The notes: a model not told the origin generated them from the sequence alone. 58,834 nucleotides of DNA from Desulforegulaceae bacterium (GCA_034006035.1 JAVETN010000014.1:1-58834), one strand, 5' to 3'; positions 1 to 9,196 are shown, counted from the stretch's first letter. Numbers and translations are program-made.

Positions 1-49
1 CTTACTCGCTTAGCAGGCGAGCGCCTTCAGCCTACTCGGCCATCTCTCC
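1..49 (-). tRNA. tRNA-Ser (GCU), partial at window edge
   Basis: The reverse complement begins GGAGAGATGGCCGAGTAGGC, the typical 5' half of a class II serine tRNA. The anticodon loop CTGCTAA gives anticodon GCU (AGC/AGU codons). The variable arm, T arm and 3' end lie beyond the left window edge. It is followed on the same strand by a second tRNA-Ser, so the two probably form one transcription unit. Confidence 0.9.
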
Positions 50-58
50 AAATAAAAA

Positions 59-148
59 TGGCGGAGGAGGTAGGATTTGAACCCACGGAACGCTCTCACG
101 CTCAACGGTTTTCAAGACCGCCGCCTTCAGCCACTCGGCCACTCCTCC
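59..148 (-). tRNA. tRNA-Ser (UGA)
   Basis: The acceptor stem GGAGGAG/CTCCTCC, discriminator G and an encoded CCA are all visible on the minus strand. The anticodon loop CTTGAAA gives anticodon UGA. The long variable arm and the T-loop GGTTCAAATCC fit a class II serine tRNA of 90 nt. It lies 9 bases upstream of the tRNA-Ser(GCU) in the same orientation. Confidence 0.95.
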
Positions 149-974
149 GCTACAAGAAAACCTATTACCATTATATTTGAGGCAAGGTCAAATAAATTTT
201 TAAAAAAAGATTGTGATTAACTAGATTAAAGCTGCAAAAGATTGATATTGTTGATTTTTAAAATGATGGTTATTTTAATGTTTTTGTTATATTGGGAGTT
301 TAAAGTAAAAATGTTGGATTATTTTTAACAACCCTGCTGAAAAGTCCCCTTCTTGGATAAATGAAGGTGGGGAATGAACCAGTTATTTTATTGAGATCTT
401 ATTTAATTTATAGTAAATCATGGCAGCAAAAAAATTCAGTTTATAATAATTATGATAACAGAAAAGTTTATAAATATAGAACTTATCCAAAAGCCCATAG
501 TTTTTAAGTAAAGCTGATATTGTTTTTTTTTATTAAAATTTGAAAACAAAAACATGATCAGACGGTTAAAGCCAAAACAGGATAAAAGTTCAGAAAAGTT
601 TCCACCAAATGAAGCTTCAAGAAATTTAAGATTAAACCGATCTATAGCTGGATCAGGGTGGGTTAAGTTTGTTAAAATTCTTAGATTATAAATCTCTTGA
701 GTTAAATAAAACAGTTTTATAAGTTAAATCTTATTTCACCGTGTAAAAATGCTCTGTTTATGGTGAACTTGTTAAAAAATTTTTTACCTGTAAGCACTCA
801 TAATTATCAAAAAAATTTGGATTTACAGCTAATCGTGATTATAGTCGTTTATTGAATGTTTTATTCAGGAGAAGAGCATTCATTTCTTGAGATTATATTT
901 TGTTTTGTAATATAATAAAAAAGATAAGATTTTAAAACAACAACACTAGTAAGCAACCTTGAAGGAGGTTTTAG
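149..974. other. 826-bp gene-free stretch
   Basis: No open reading frame with a ribosome binding site or recognisable family is seen on either strand. The sequence is very AT-rich. The only structure noticed is an imperfect hairpin at about 342-372 (TCCCCTTC/GAAGGTGGGGA). The stretch should hold the promoter of the leftward tRNA-Ser genes and of the gene at 975, but no convincing -35/-10 pair stands out. Confidence 0.5.
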
Positions 975-1430
975 ATGAAGCAGAAGTATCTGCTGGAAAA
1001 ACAGGAGGACGCAAGTCTTGTAATCAGGGAATATGGCGAATTGGAAGAAGGTATCTTCTCCCTTTTATGCGAAGAGAAATTTGACTCTGAAGGTTTAATG
1101 AAAGTCCTGGAAGATGATGATGAGCTTTTGGACTTTTTAAGAACCGATAATATGTTCCCTCCTTTTTCATATATGACAAAGATTAGAGAGGCAGTTAGAG
1201 AAGTTTATTCTGAAGAAGCTGATAACCATGCTGAAATAATTTTTGATGATGTAGCCATTGCAAAAAAGGAGCGTGAAGAAGAGGCTTTTTTTGATGAAGA
1301 TGAGCTATTAGACGATATTCTTGACGGAGGAGATGATGCTCTTGAATCTGTTGATGAAGAACTGGGGAAAATAGGTACTTCAAAGACTATAAAGATTGAT
1401 GAGGAACCTGACTTGGATATTGGTGTTTAA
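975..1430 (+). CDS. Acidic hypothetical protein, 151 aa
   Basis: I do not recognise a family. The product is strongly acidic: residues 40-60 and 85-150 are rich in Glu and Asp, with only short hydrophobic patches. It has no signal peptide, membrane segment or cysteine-pair motif. A strong Shine-Dalgarno (GAAGGAGG) lies 6-7 bases before the ATG, and codon use resembles the neighbours, so it is very probably a real gene. It is followed by a GC-rich hairpin with a T-run, so it appears to be a single-gene unit separate from argS. The acidity could suit a cytosolic protein- or RNA-polymerase-binding factor, but nothing in the sequence proves that. Confidence 0.75.
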   Translation: MKQKYLLEKQEDASLVIREYGELEEGIFSLLCEEKFDSEGLMKVLEDDDELLDFLRTDNMFPPFSYMTKIREAVREVYSEEADNHAEIIFDDVAIAKKEREEEAFFDEDELLDDILDGGDDALESVDEELGKIGTSKTIKIDEEPDLDIGV

Positions 1431-1462
1431 TTTGTTTACAAATAAGGATTGTTATTTTTAAA

Positions 1463-1486
1463 GGGGGGGTAACCCCCATTTTTATT
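1463..1486 (+). terminator. Rho-independent terminator
   Basis: A G7-TAA-C5 hairpin is followed by ATTTTTATTT. It lies 32 bases after the stop of the 975 gene and upstream of argS. Confidence 0.65.
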
Positions 1487-1513
1487 TGGATGGTTTTTAA
1501 AGGGGAATAGTTT

Positions 1514-3175
1514 ATGAAATCTCTTATTCGGGATTCAGTATCAAGGGCATGGGATAAAGCCTGTCAGAAGGGTCTTTTTTCTCAAGCCCAGATTCCTGTT
1601 TTTGATGTGTCTGAGACAAAAAGCAAAGAACATGGCGATCTTGCATCGAATATAGCCATGGTTTCTGCAAAAGTTTTAAAGCAGTCACCTTTAAAAACAG
1701 CTGAAATTCTAAAAAACATTATTGAAGAAGATTATATTGAAAAAATAGAAATTGCAGGGCCGGGATTTATTAATTTTTTTATAAATAAATCTTTTTTTCC
1801 TCCAATGCTTGAAGAGGTTTTTTCCAAAGGAGATGATTTTGGTAAAAACAATTTTGGAAGCGGTAAAAAAGTGTTGGTTGAATTTGTAAGTGCAAATCCT
1901 ACAGGACCTCTTCACATAGGACACGGCAGAGGGGCTGCAGTAGGAGATGCAACAGCAGCTGTGTTAAAAAAATGTGGATATGAGGTAAAAAAAGAATACT
2001 ATATCAATGATTCAGGCCTTCAGATCAACACTCTTGGAAACTCAGTCTATTTAAGATATTTGGAGCTCATAGGAAAAAAAGTTGATTTCCCAGAAGATCA
2101 TTATCAAGGAGAATATATTTTAGGCCTTGCAAAAGAGATTGAAGCCAAGCATGGAAAAACTCTTTTAGAAAAAAATGAAAAAGAAGCTGTGCATTTTTGT
2201 GCAAGATACTCAGCAGACTCTATTTTAAAAGGAATAAAGGATGATTTAAAGTCTTTTAATGTTAATTTTGATAATTGGTACAGCGAGCAGTCTCTTTATG
2301 ATTCTGATAAGATTTTTCCTACTATAGAGTTTTTTGAAAATAAAGATCTCATTTATGAAAAAGACGGAGCTAAATGGTTTAGAACCCAGGATTTTGGTGA
2401 TGAAAAAGACAGGGTAGTGGTTCGTTCCAATGGGGAAACAACTTATTTTGCCTCTGATATTGCTTATCATATGGATAAGTTTGAAAGAGGATTTGATGAG
2501 CTTGTGGATGTTTGGGGTGCAGATCATCATGGCTATATCAATAGAATCAAAGCTTCTATTGAGGCATCAGGTCGTAAAAGCAATGACTTTCATGTTATTT
2601 TGGTTCAGCTTGTTACTTTGCTTAGAAGTGGGAAGCTTGTCCAGATGTCAACAAGAGCAGGAGAATTTGATACTTTAAGAGATGTGGTTGATGAAGTAGG
2701 AGTTGATGCTGCAAGATTTTTCTTTTTAATGAGAAGTTATGATTCAGGACTTGATTTTGATCTGGATCTTGCAAAGAAAAAATCCAGCGAAAACCCAGTT
2801 TATTATGTTCAATATGTACATGCAAGAATATCAAGTATAATTGAAAAAGCCCAAAAAGAGTTTTCAATTTTAAGTTCAGATATAATGGATGCTGATTTGC
2901 TTCTTCTTGATAATGATGAAGAAATTGAACTTATAAAGACTCTTATGAAATATAAAGATGCGGTTTTAAATGCCGGCAGGGAAAAACAGCCCCATAGGGT
3001 GACATTTTATCTTATGGATCTTGCTGGATGTTTTCACTCATATTACAACAAACACAAGGTGTTGATAGAAGATAAGGCTCTTTCGTGTTCTAGGCTTTAT
3101 CTTGTAAGTGCGGTCAGGGAAGTGGTTAGAAACGGACTTAGCCTTCTTGGAGTGAGTGCACCGGAAAAAATGTAG
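1514..3175 (+). CDS. argS: Arginine--tRNA ligase
   Basis: This class I synthetase charges tRNA-Arg with arginine in the cytosol. Visible marks are the N-terminal additional domain (about residues 1-90), the signature NPTGPLHIGHGRGAAVGDA with the HIGH motif near residue 133, and VQMSTRAGEF as the KMSKS-equivalent loop near residue 375. The C-terminal anticodon-binding region contains YVQYVHARI. The length of 553 residues is normal for bacterial ArgS. The ATG has a GGGG-rich ribosome binding site 7-8 bases upstream. The SPOR protein follows 50 bases downstream on the same strand and may be co-transcribed. Confidence 0.97.
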   Translation: MKSLIRDSVSRAWDKACQKGLFSQAQIPVFDVSETKSKEHGDLASNIAMVSAKVLKQSPLKTAEILKNIIEEDYIEKIEIAGPGFINFFINKSFFPPMLEEVFSKGDDFGKNNFGSGKKVLVEFVSANPTGPLHIGHGRGAAVGDATAAVLKKCGYEVKKEYYINDSGLQINTLGNSVYLRYLELIGKKVDFPEDHYQGEYILGLAKEIEAKHGKTLLEKNEKEAVHFCARYSADSILKGIKDDLKSFNVNFDNWYSEQSLYDSDKIFPTIEFFENKDLIYEKDGAKWFRTQDFGDEKDRVVVRSNGETTYFASDIAYHMDKFERGFDELVDVWGADHHGYINRIKASIEASGRKSNDFHVILVQLVTLLRSGKLVQMSTRAGEFDTLRDVVDEVGVDAARFFFLMRSYDSGLDFDLDLAKKKSSENPVYYVQYVHARISSIIEKAQKEFSILSSDIMDADLLLLDNDEEIELIKTLMKYKDAVLNAGREKQPHRVTFYLMDLAGCFHSYYNKHKVLIEDKALSCSRLYLVSAVREVVRNGLSLLGVSAPEKM

Positions 3176-3225
3176 GTATTAAAGTTGAAAATCAGGTGAG
3201 GCCTTAACTTTTTAAGTTTAATCGA

Positions 3226-3933
3226 ATGGCAATGGCAAATATTAGGAGCAAAAAGAAAACAAAGGGGAATTCCCCTTCAAAAAAAAATAAAGTAAAAATT
3301 TTTCCTCCTTCCAGATTAGTGGAGATTGTTTTTTACTCTTTTGCCATGTTTGTTTTAGGAGTATTTACAGGCAGGGGGACAGTTTCCATAAACTTTGATT
3401 TTGGTGAAGATTCTGGTGATTTGACTCATTTTGAGGCCCCTGCAGAACTTAAACCTGTAAGGTTAAAGGTTGATTTTTACAGGGAGCTTGACTCTGAAAA
3501 AGAAGTTCAGGTAAATAAGGCAATTATTCAAGGAGAGGAAAAGCTTCCTTTGAAAACTCCTTTATACAAAGGAGAAAAAAAACAAGGGGAAGTTGTTTTT
3601 GAGCTCTCTGCAGAAGAAACTGTTCCGGAAACACAAAAAGAAACTGCAAAAGTTTTACCAATTGAGGAAAAAAAAGTTGAATTAGTTTTGGATAAGGCTG
3701 GTTTCACTGTACAGATTGCTGCAATGAAAAACAAAGAAGACGCAGAATTGCTTGCCGATAAAATATCAAAAAAGGGATTCCCTGCTTATAGTGTTTCAGG
3801 AAAGTCAGAAGATAATGTTTTATGGCATAGGGTCAGGGTGGGAAAATACGAGAAACGGCAATCAGCAGAAAATATTCAAATCAAGCTTCTTGAAAAACTT
3901 AAGATTAACGGTATTGTTCTTAAAATAAACTAA
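3226..3933 (+). CDS. SPOR-domain membrane protein, 235 aa
   Basis: A basic, Lys-rich N-terminus (residues 1-25) precedes one predicted membrane segment (about 30-48, IVFYSFAMFVLGVFTG). A long, charged periplasmic linker follows. The C-terminal SPOR fold (about residues 160-235) starts at FTVQIAAMKNKEDAELL and contains WHRVRVGKY. SPOR domains bind denuded septal peptidoglycan, so this bitopic protein probably acts at the division site like FtsN or DedD. The start could be 3226 or the in-frame ATG at 3232, and no clear ribosome binding site decides between them. It sits between argS and gatC, and the stop is only 15 bases before gatC. Confidence 0.85.
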   Translation: MAMANIRSKKKTKGNSPSKKNKVKIFPPSRLVEIVFYSFAMFVLGVFTGRGTVSINFDFGEDSGDLTHFEAPAELKPVRLKVDFYRELDSEKEVQVNKAIIQGEEKLPLKTPLYKGEKKQGEVVFELSAEETVPETQKETAKVLPIEEKKVELVLDKAGFTVQIAAMKNKEDAELLADKISKKGFPAYSVSGKSEDNVLWHRVRVGKYEKRQSAENIQIKLLEKLKINGIVLKIN

Positions 3934-3948
3934 TAGGAGAAATTGAAA

Positions 3949-4239
3949 ATGGCTATTTCACAGGATGAAGTTTTATATGTTGCCCATCTTGCAAGGCTTG
4001 AAATTTTGCCGGAAGAAATGGAAGGGCTGGCTTCACAAATAGATGATATTTTGTCATATTTTGAGATTTTAAAAAAAGCAGATACAAAAGATATTGAACC
4101 AACAATCCAGCCTTTGTCACTTGTAAATAGATTTAGAGAAGATATTGTCGGAGAAACTCTTGGAAGTGAAAAAGCTGTAAAAAATTGTTCTGAGCATTAC
4201 GATGAAATGTTTGTGGTGCCAAAAATAATAAAAGGTTGA
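3949..4239 (+). CDS. gatC: Aspartyl/glutamyl-tRNA amidotransferase subunit C
   Basis: GatC stabilises GatA and GatB in the complex that converts mischarged Glu-tRNA-Gln and Asp-tRNA-Asn to the amidated forms. The 96-residue protein shows the usual pattern: VLYVAHLARLEILPEE near the N-terminus, a central DILSYFEIL helix and a C-terminal segment around ENFVVPKII-type residues (here DEMFVVPKII). The ATG at 3949 is chosen over the upstream TTG at 3943 because AGGAG sits 9 bases before it. gatA follows after 140 bases. No gatB is present in this window, so it must lie elsewhere. Confidence 0.93.
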   Translation: MAISQDEVLYVAHLARLEILPEEMEGLASQIDDILSYFEILKKADTKDIEPTIQPLSLVNRFREDIVGETLGSEKAVKNCSEHYDEMFVVPKIIKG

Positions 4240-4379
4240 GCAGCTTCCATAATGCTTTAACTGGGTTGAGAGCTTTATTTCAATTCAATCAGGATTGAAA
4301 ATTTCCCTTTTAGATAGAATAATTGAGTGTTTAAGGTTTTAAAATTAAAATTGAATAAATTTGGAGATAAAAATAGAAA

Positions 4380-5837
4380 ATGGAACCCTATGAATTTTCT
4401 GTAGCCGAAGCAAGACAAAAGCTTGATAAAAAAGAGATTTCATCCCTTGAACTTACCAAATCAGTCTTTGAAAGAATAAATAAAGTAGAGCCAAAACTAG
4501 ATGCTTATATCACTATATGTGAAGAATCTGCTTTAAATGAGGCAAAATTGGCCGATAAAATGATTTTTAAAGGCAAGAGTTCTCCTTTGCTTGGAATTCC
4601 TGTGTCATTAAAGGATCTTATTTGCACAAAAGGAGTGAAAACAACCTGTGCCTCAAAAATGCTGGAAAATTTTGTTCCTCCATATGATGCAACTATTGTT
4701 GAAGCCCTTAAAAAAGGTGGAGCTGTAATCACAGGGAAAGTAAATATGGATGAATTTGCCATGGGCTCTACAACTGAAACCTCAGCATTTAAAATCACTA
4801 AAAATCCCTGGGATAGTTCAAGAATTCCCGGAGGTTCTAGCGGAGGTTCAGCAGTTTCTGTTGCATCAGAAATGAGTCTTGTATCTTTTGGGTCAGATAC
4901 CGGAGGTTCCATCAGGCAGCCTGCAGCCAATTGCGGAGTTACAGGTTTGAAGCCCACATACGGGAGGGTTTCAAGGTATGGAGTAGTTGCTTTTGCCTCT
5001 TCCCTTGATCAGGTGGGAACTATTACAAAATCGGTTGAGGATGCCGCAATGGCAATGAATTCAATTAGTTTTTTTGACCCAAAGGATTCCACCAGTTTTC
5101 CTTTGGATCCTCCTGATTACACTTCATTTCTTGAAAAAGGGATGAAAGGGATGAAAATTGGAGTGATAAAAGAATATATGGATACTCAAGGAATGGATTC
5201 TGAAATTTTAGAATCAATAGAAAATTCCATTGATGTATTTAAAAGCTTTGGAGCTGAAATTGTTGAAGTTTCTCTTCCAAACACAAAATATTCAATTCCG
5301 GCTTATAATATTATTTCTTCTTCAGAAGCAAGTTCAAATCTTACAAGATTTGATGGAATAAGATATGGAACAAGGGCAGAAGCTTTAGATCTCCTTGAAA
5401 TGTATAAGGAAACAAGAACAAAAGGCTTTGGGGCTGAAGTTAAAAGAAGGATAATTATAGGTACTTACGCCCTTTCAGCAGGATATTATGATGAATATTA
5501 TGCCCAGGCTCAAAAGATAAGAACCCTTATTACCAGTGATTTTAAACAAGTTTTTGAAAAGGCAGATATTCTCCTTTCACCTGTTACTCCTGAACCTCCT
5601 TTTAAAATTGGCGAAAGAATTGATGATCCTTTGCAGATTTATTTGTTTGATATTTTTACAATTTCAGCAAACCTTGGAGGAATCCCGGCAATGTCAATCC
5701 CCTGCGGATTTACATCAAAAAATCTTCCCATGGGATTGCAGCTGATGGCACCTTCTTTTGAAGAAGGACGGATTTTAAAAGCAGGATTTAATTTTCAAAA
5801 CGAAACAGATTTTCATAAAAAAAAACCGGAGCTTTGA
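4380..5837 (+). CDS. gatA: Aspartyl/glutamyl-tRNA amidotransferase subunit A
   Basis: This amidase-signature enzyme hydrolyses glutamine and passes ammonia to GatB. The catalytic Lys (IPVSLKDLICTKG, near residue 80), the glycine/serine-rich block GGSSGGSAVSVAS and the cis-Ser/Ser pair in FGSDTGGSIRQPA (near residue 180) are all present. The length of 485 residues is normal. GGAG lies 14 bases before the ATG with AT-rich sequence between. The stop codon is 2 bases before the start of the small ORF at 5840, which leads directly into mutL, so gatC-gatA-ORF-mutL are probably one transcript. Confidence 0.96.
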   Translation: MEPYEFSVAEARQKLDKKEISSLELTKSVFERINKVEPKLDAYITICEESALNEAKLADKMIFKGKSSPLLGIPVSLKDLICTKGVKTTCASKMLENFVPPYDATIVEALKKGGAVITGKVNMDEFAMGSTTETSAFKITKNPWDSSRIPGGSSGGSAVSVASEMSLVSFGSDTGGSIRQPAANCGVTGLKPTYGRVSRYGVVAFASSLDQVGTITKSVEDAAMAMNSISFFDPKDSTSFPLDPPDYTSFLEKGMKGMKIGVIKEYMDTQGMDSEILESIENSIDVFKSFGAEIVEVSLPNTKYSIPAYNIISSSEASSNLTRFDGIRYGTRAEALDLLEMYKETRTKGFGAEVKRRIIIGTYALSAGYYDEYYAQAQKIRTLITSDFKQVFEKADILLSPVTPEPPFKIGERIDDPLQIYLFDIFTISANLGGIPAMSIPCGFTSKNLPMGLQLMAPSFEEGRILKAGFNFQNETDFHKKKPEL

Positions 5838-5839
5838 TT

Positions 5840-6022
5840 ATGGATCTTCCCATACCTAAAAATGATGCAATAAAAAAAGCAGTCAAATGGATTTGTTCGG
5901 AAATGAAAGCGGATAAGGAGCTTAAAAGAAAAGATCTTGTTCAAAAGGCTTGTATGAAATTTGATTTATCTCCGACTGAATCTGAATATTTAATGAAGGC
6001 TTCAAAAATTAAAAATGTCTAA
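5840..6022 (+). CDS. Small hypothetical protein between gatA and mutL, 60 aa
   Basis: The family is not recognised. The 60-residue product is basic and predicted helical (AIKKAVKWICSEMK, RKDLVQKACMKFDL, PTESEYLMKASKI), with the look of a small three-helix domain. GGAG 8 bases before the ATG at 5840 supports that start over the TTG at 5834 inside the gatA stop region. It starts 2 bases after the gatA stop and its end overlaps the mutL start by 8 bases. Translational coupling to both neighbours is therefore likely. The tight packing is the main evidence that it is real. Confidence 0.7.
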   Translation: MDLPIPKNDAIKKAVKWICSEMKADKELKRKDLVQKACMKFDLSPTESEYLMKASKIKNV

Positions 6023-7835
6023 AATAAGAATTCTTCCAGAAAATCTTTCAAACCAGATAGCAGCCGGAGAAGTTGTAGAGCGGCCCGCCTCTGTTGTAAA
6101 AGAGCTTGTTGAAAATTCAATTGATGCTGGCTCTGGAAGAATTGTAATTGAAGTAGAAGAGGGCGGGAAAAAATCAATCAGGGTGTTTGATGACGGAGAA
6201 GGAATGACCCGTGATGATGCACTTTTATCCATGGAAAGATATGCTACCAGTAAAATAAGGGAGGCCAAGGATCTTTTTTCCATAAACACCCTTGGTTTTC
6301 GGGGAGAAGCTGTGCCAAGCATAGCATCAGTTTCTCATTTTTCACTTTTTACTAAATCAAGACTTGAAAATTCAGGTACAAAAATAGAAATTAAGGGAGG
6401 AACTTTAGTTGATGTTAAGGAAACAGGAGTTCCTGATGGCACTGAAATAAGAGTTTCCCATCTTTTTTTCAATACTCCTGCAAGAAGAAAGTTCATGAAA
6501 TCAAAAATAACTGAAATGGGTCATATTTCAGAGGTGGTTGCCTGTCTTGCCCTTTCATCTCCTGGAGTTTATTTCAGACTGGTTCACAATAAAAGAGTTG
6601 TAAAAGAATGGCCAGGGGGTAAATTTTCAGACAGGGCCTTAGAAGTCTTGGGTTCTGATTTTAAAAACAGTCTTCATGAAGTTTCCAATGAGTATATGGG
6701 AGTTAAGGTAAAAGGCTTTGCTGGTTCTCCTGACATCACCAGAAGCTCTTCAGGCAAAATTTATATTTTTGTAAACAACAGATATGTATCAGACAGAGCA
6801 ATTTCCTATGCTGTTTATCAGGGCTATGAAGGAAGGCTTATGAAAGGCCGCTATCCTGGCTGTGTCCTTTTTATCAACCTTCCCTTTGACAAGGTTGATG
6901 TAAATGTTCACCCTTCAAAGAGTCAGGTTAAATTTGCAGAGCCTGGAATTGTATTGGCAAGTGTTAAAAAAGGGATTGCCGATTCCATTGGAAAAGAGGA
7001 TAAAATCAAATGGAAATCAAATCCTGTCCTATTAAAATCAAGTGCTTTTTATGGAAAGACCCCTGAGCCCGGCTTAAGATATGTTAAGGAAAAAAATTCA
7101 GCCAGCCAGACCAGATTTACTCCTTTTACCAACCCTGAGGTTATTGAAAAAAAAGATGAAAATATTTTATCTCAAAACAATGACCCTGGTTTTGAAAAAA
7201 AACATGATTCCTTTTTTTCATCAAAATCAGAAGAAAGTTTAAGAGATTTTTTTTATTCAGATCTTTCAATTGTTTCTCAAATAAAAAACACTTATATAGT
7301 TTGTGAATCTAAAGATGGAATGATTCTTGTAGATCAGCATGCAGCCCATGAAAGAGTAAGATATGAGTCTCTTTTAAAATCATATGAGCAAAATATGGGA
7401 AGATCCCAGCAACTTCTTCTTCCCCAGGTAATTGAAGCTGGAGTCCTAGAGTCGCCAAAGCTTCTTTTAATGCTTAAAGAATTTAAAAAGTTCGGTCTTG
7501 AAATCTCCCATTACGGGGGAAACAGCTTTGCAGTACAATCTGTTCCTTTAATTCTTGGAAACATTGACTTCAGACCTCTTATTCTTGATATTGCTTCAAT
7601 GTTTAAAGATCTTGCTCCAACCTATGAAATAAAAAAAATTATTTCTGATTCCATAGCTTTAATTGCATGCCATGGGTCAATAAGAGGAAATCAAAAACTT
7701 GATTTAAGGGAAATTCAGGCTTTATTTAAAGAACTTGATAAATGTGAGAATTCTTCAAGGTGCCCCCATGGAAGGCCAATCTGGATTATGTTTGACTGGA
7801 ATTTTATTGAAAAGTCATTTAAAAGAAAAGTTTAA
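6015..7835 (+). CDS. mutL: DNA mismatch repair protein MutL (endonuclease type)
   Basis: MutL couples mismatch recognition by MutS to strand incision and removal. The N-terminal GHKL ATPase motifs are clear: ELVENSIDAG (near 30-40), DDGEGM (near 60) and GFRGEA (near 95). The C-terminal domain carries the metal-binding endonuclease motif DQHAAHERVRYE (near 440), ACHGSIRGNQKL and CPHGRP (near 582). It should therefore nick DNA itself, as in organisms lacking MutH. The length of 606 residues is normal. The start overlaps the small upstream ORF by 8 bases. About 210 bases separate its end from the tRNA-Val gene. Confidence 0.97.
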   Translation: MSKIRILPENLSNQIAAGEVVERPASVVKELVENSIDAGSGRIVIEVEEGGKKSIRVFDDGEGMTRDDALLSMERYATSKIREAKDLFSINTLGFRGEAVPSIASVSHFSLFTKSRLENSGTKIEIKGGTLVDVKETGVPDGTEIRVSHLFFNTPARRKFMKSKITEMGHISEVVACLALSSPGVYFRLVHNKRVVKEWPGGKFSDRALEVLGSDFKNSLHEVSNEYMGVKVKGFAGSPDITRSSSGKIYIFVNNRYVSDRAISYAVYQGYEGRLMKGRYPGCVLFINLPFDKVDVNVHPSKSQVKFAEPGIVLASVKKGIADSIGKEDKIKWKSNPVLLKSSAFYGKTPEPGLRYVKEKNSASQTRFTPFTNPEVIEKKDENILSQNNDPGFEKKHDSFFSSKSEESLRDFFYSDLSIVSQIKNTYIVCESKDGMILVDQHAAHERVRYESLLKSYEQNMGRSQQLLLPQVIEAGVLESPKLLLMLKEFKKFGLEISHYGGNSFAVQSVPLILGNIDFRPLILDIASMFKDLAPTYEIKKIISDSIALIACHGSIRGNQKLDLREIQALFKELDKCENSSRCPHGRPIWIMFDWNFIEKSFKRKV

Positions 7836-8000
7836 AATATTTGAAAGTAAGATTTTTTTTATCAGACAAAGGATTTTATAAGTCTCCATCTTAAGGGGTT
7901 TTTGCGGTAAATATCATTTGATATAAGCTCTTTTTTTAAAAAAAAGGTTGGTTTTAATTTAAGGTGAAAAAAATAAACTTGGAAAATAAAAACATTATCC

Positions 8001-8029
8001 TTGACTTTTAATTTGAATAATCATAAAAG
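8001..8029 (+). promoter_or_regulatory. Candidate sigma-70 promoter of the tRNA-Val/tRNA-Asp unit
   Basis: TTGACT at 8001-8006 and TAAAAG at 8024-8029 are separated by 17 bases and end 18 bases before the tRNA-Val. The -35 matches consensus well and the -10 only partly. Confidence 0.4.
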
Positions 8030-8047
8030 ATATCCGTTGATTTGAAT

Positions 8048-8123
8048 GGGCGAATAGCTCAGTTGGGAGAGCATCGGCCTTACAAGCCGAGGGTCACAGG
8101 TTCAAGCCCTGTTTCGCCCACCA
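8048..8123 (+). tRNA. tRNA-Val (UAC)
   Basis: The acceptor stem GGGCGAA/TTCGCCC, D-loop AGCTCAGTTGGGAGAGC, anticodon loop CTTACAA (anticodon UAC), T-loop GGTTCAAGCCC and encoded CCA are all present in 76 nt. It is followed after 20 bases by tRNA-Asp. Confidence 0.97.
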
Positions 8124-8143
8124 TAAAATCATCCTTTAGTAGC

Positions 8144-8220
<77 letters not shown>

Positions 8221-8232
8221 AATAAGCCTTTA

Positions 8233-8274
8233 AAAAACCTTCAAGGAAATCTCCTTGGAGGTTTTTCTTTTTTT
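8233..8274 (+). terminator. Rho-independent terminator after tRNA-Asp
   Basis: A 15-bp stem AAAAACCTTCAAGGA / TCCTTGGAGGTTTTT (one G-U pair) with a 4-base loop is followed by a T-rich tract. Confidence 0.9.
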
Positions 8275-8374
8275 ATATTCATATTTTCATTATTAATTTT
8301 TTCTAAAGGTGGTATAGTTTTTTTTATTCACTGCAATAAATAATTATCCCAACTGTTCGCTGAAAGGAGGGGAA

Positions 8375-8887
8375 ATGTTTAAGCCTGTAAAAAAAATCTT
8401 ATATGCCACTGACATGTCTGAGGCTGCAAGGGAAGCAATGAAGTATGCAATGAGTATTTCCTGCCAGTATGACGCTCATATGACAACAATCCATGTGGTT
8501 CCCAATGTTTTTGAAGAGCTTTCACTCAGTACCGGTGTTGAGATGGAGCTTTATTTTGGGTTTGATAAGTGGAAAGAAATGGAAACAGAAAGATTTGAGA
8601 ATGCTAAAAATTCAGTAAAAGAAAGGGTTGAAGAGACATCAAAAGAAATGGCTCCTTATATAAAAAACGGATCCAATGCCACTTTTACAGATATTCTTAT
8701 AAAAATAGGCCATCCTGTTACTGAAATACTCAAGACAGCAAAAGAAGATGATTTTGATGTGATCGTGATGGCAACCCATGGTCATGGACGGCTTGAGGAG
8801 CTTCTTGTGGGTAGTGTTTCAAGGGGAGTTCTCCGTAAGTCCAAGATCCCTGTTTTTCTTGTACCTTTGAACAAAAAGAAAAAATAA
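8375..8887 (+). CDS. Universal stress protein, UspA family
   Basis: This is a single Usp domain of 170 residues. It starts with KKILYATDMSEAAREAMKYAM, the usual first strand and helix, and ends with VIVMATHGHGRLEELLVGSVSRGVLRK-type sequence, the nucleotide-binding loop region (about residues 130-155). The G-x2-G-x9-G-S pattern is nearly complete, so ATP binding is plausible. Such proteins are cytosolic and accumulate under stress or growth arrest. The ATG has a strong GAAAGGAGG ribosome binding site. It stands alone between two terminators. Confidence 0.93.
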   Translation: MFKPVKKILYATDMSEAAREAMKYAMSISCQYDAHMTTIHVVPNVFEELSLSTGVEMELYFGFDKWKEMETERFENAKNSVKERVEETSKEMAPYIKNGSNATFTDILIKIGHPVTEILKTAKEDDFDVIVMATHGHGRLEELLVGSVSRGVLRKSKIPVFLVPLNKKKK

Positions 8888-9196
8888 GCGGTTGGAAAAA
8901 TGAATTTACTGAATTTTACTTCAAAATTAAACTTAAAGTGTGGGGTTTGATGGTTTTTAAACTATATAACTTTAATCCAACAATGACAAAACTTAAAGAT
9001 TAAACAATTTAATTCAGATATAAAAAGTCTCCTGCCGTAAAATTTAAAGGGGACTTTTTCTTTTCATGCTTTGGTTGTAAAAGTAAAAAATTAAATTTGC
9101 TTATTTGGTTTTTATTCTTGAAACAGCAGATATTTCTTGTATTGTAAAAAAACTTGACAAGGAAGAGCTTAGAATTTAAAAAAATTAGGTGTTAAA
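8888..9196. other. 309-bp intergenic region
   Basis: It contains the terminator at 9022-9065 and otherwise AT-rich sequence without an ORF. The promoter of the 9197 gene should lie between about 9070 and 9180, but I cannot pick a clear one. Confidence 0.5.
9022..9065 (+). terminator. Rho-independent terminator
   Basis: A 12-bp stem AAAAAGTCTCCT / AGGGGACTTTTT with one wobble pair is followed by CTTTTC. It is 134 bases beyond the uspA-like stop. Confidence 0.75.

Noticed and set aside
342-372. Hairpin resembling an IS200/IS605 end
   Set aside because: The hairpin is imperfect, there is no transposase or partner end nearby, and no target-site pattern can be seen.
4505-4957. 150-codon minus-strand frame opposite gatA
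   Set aside because: gatA is certain on the plus strand, and the antisense translation has no family features.
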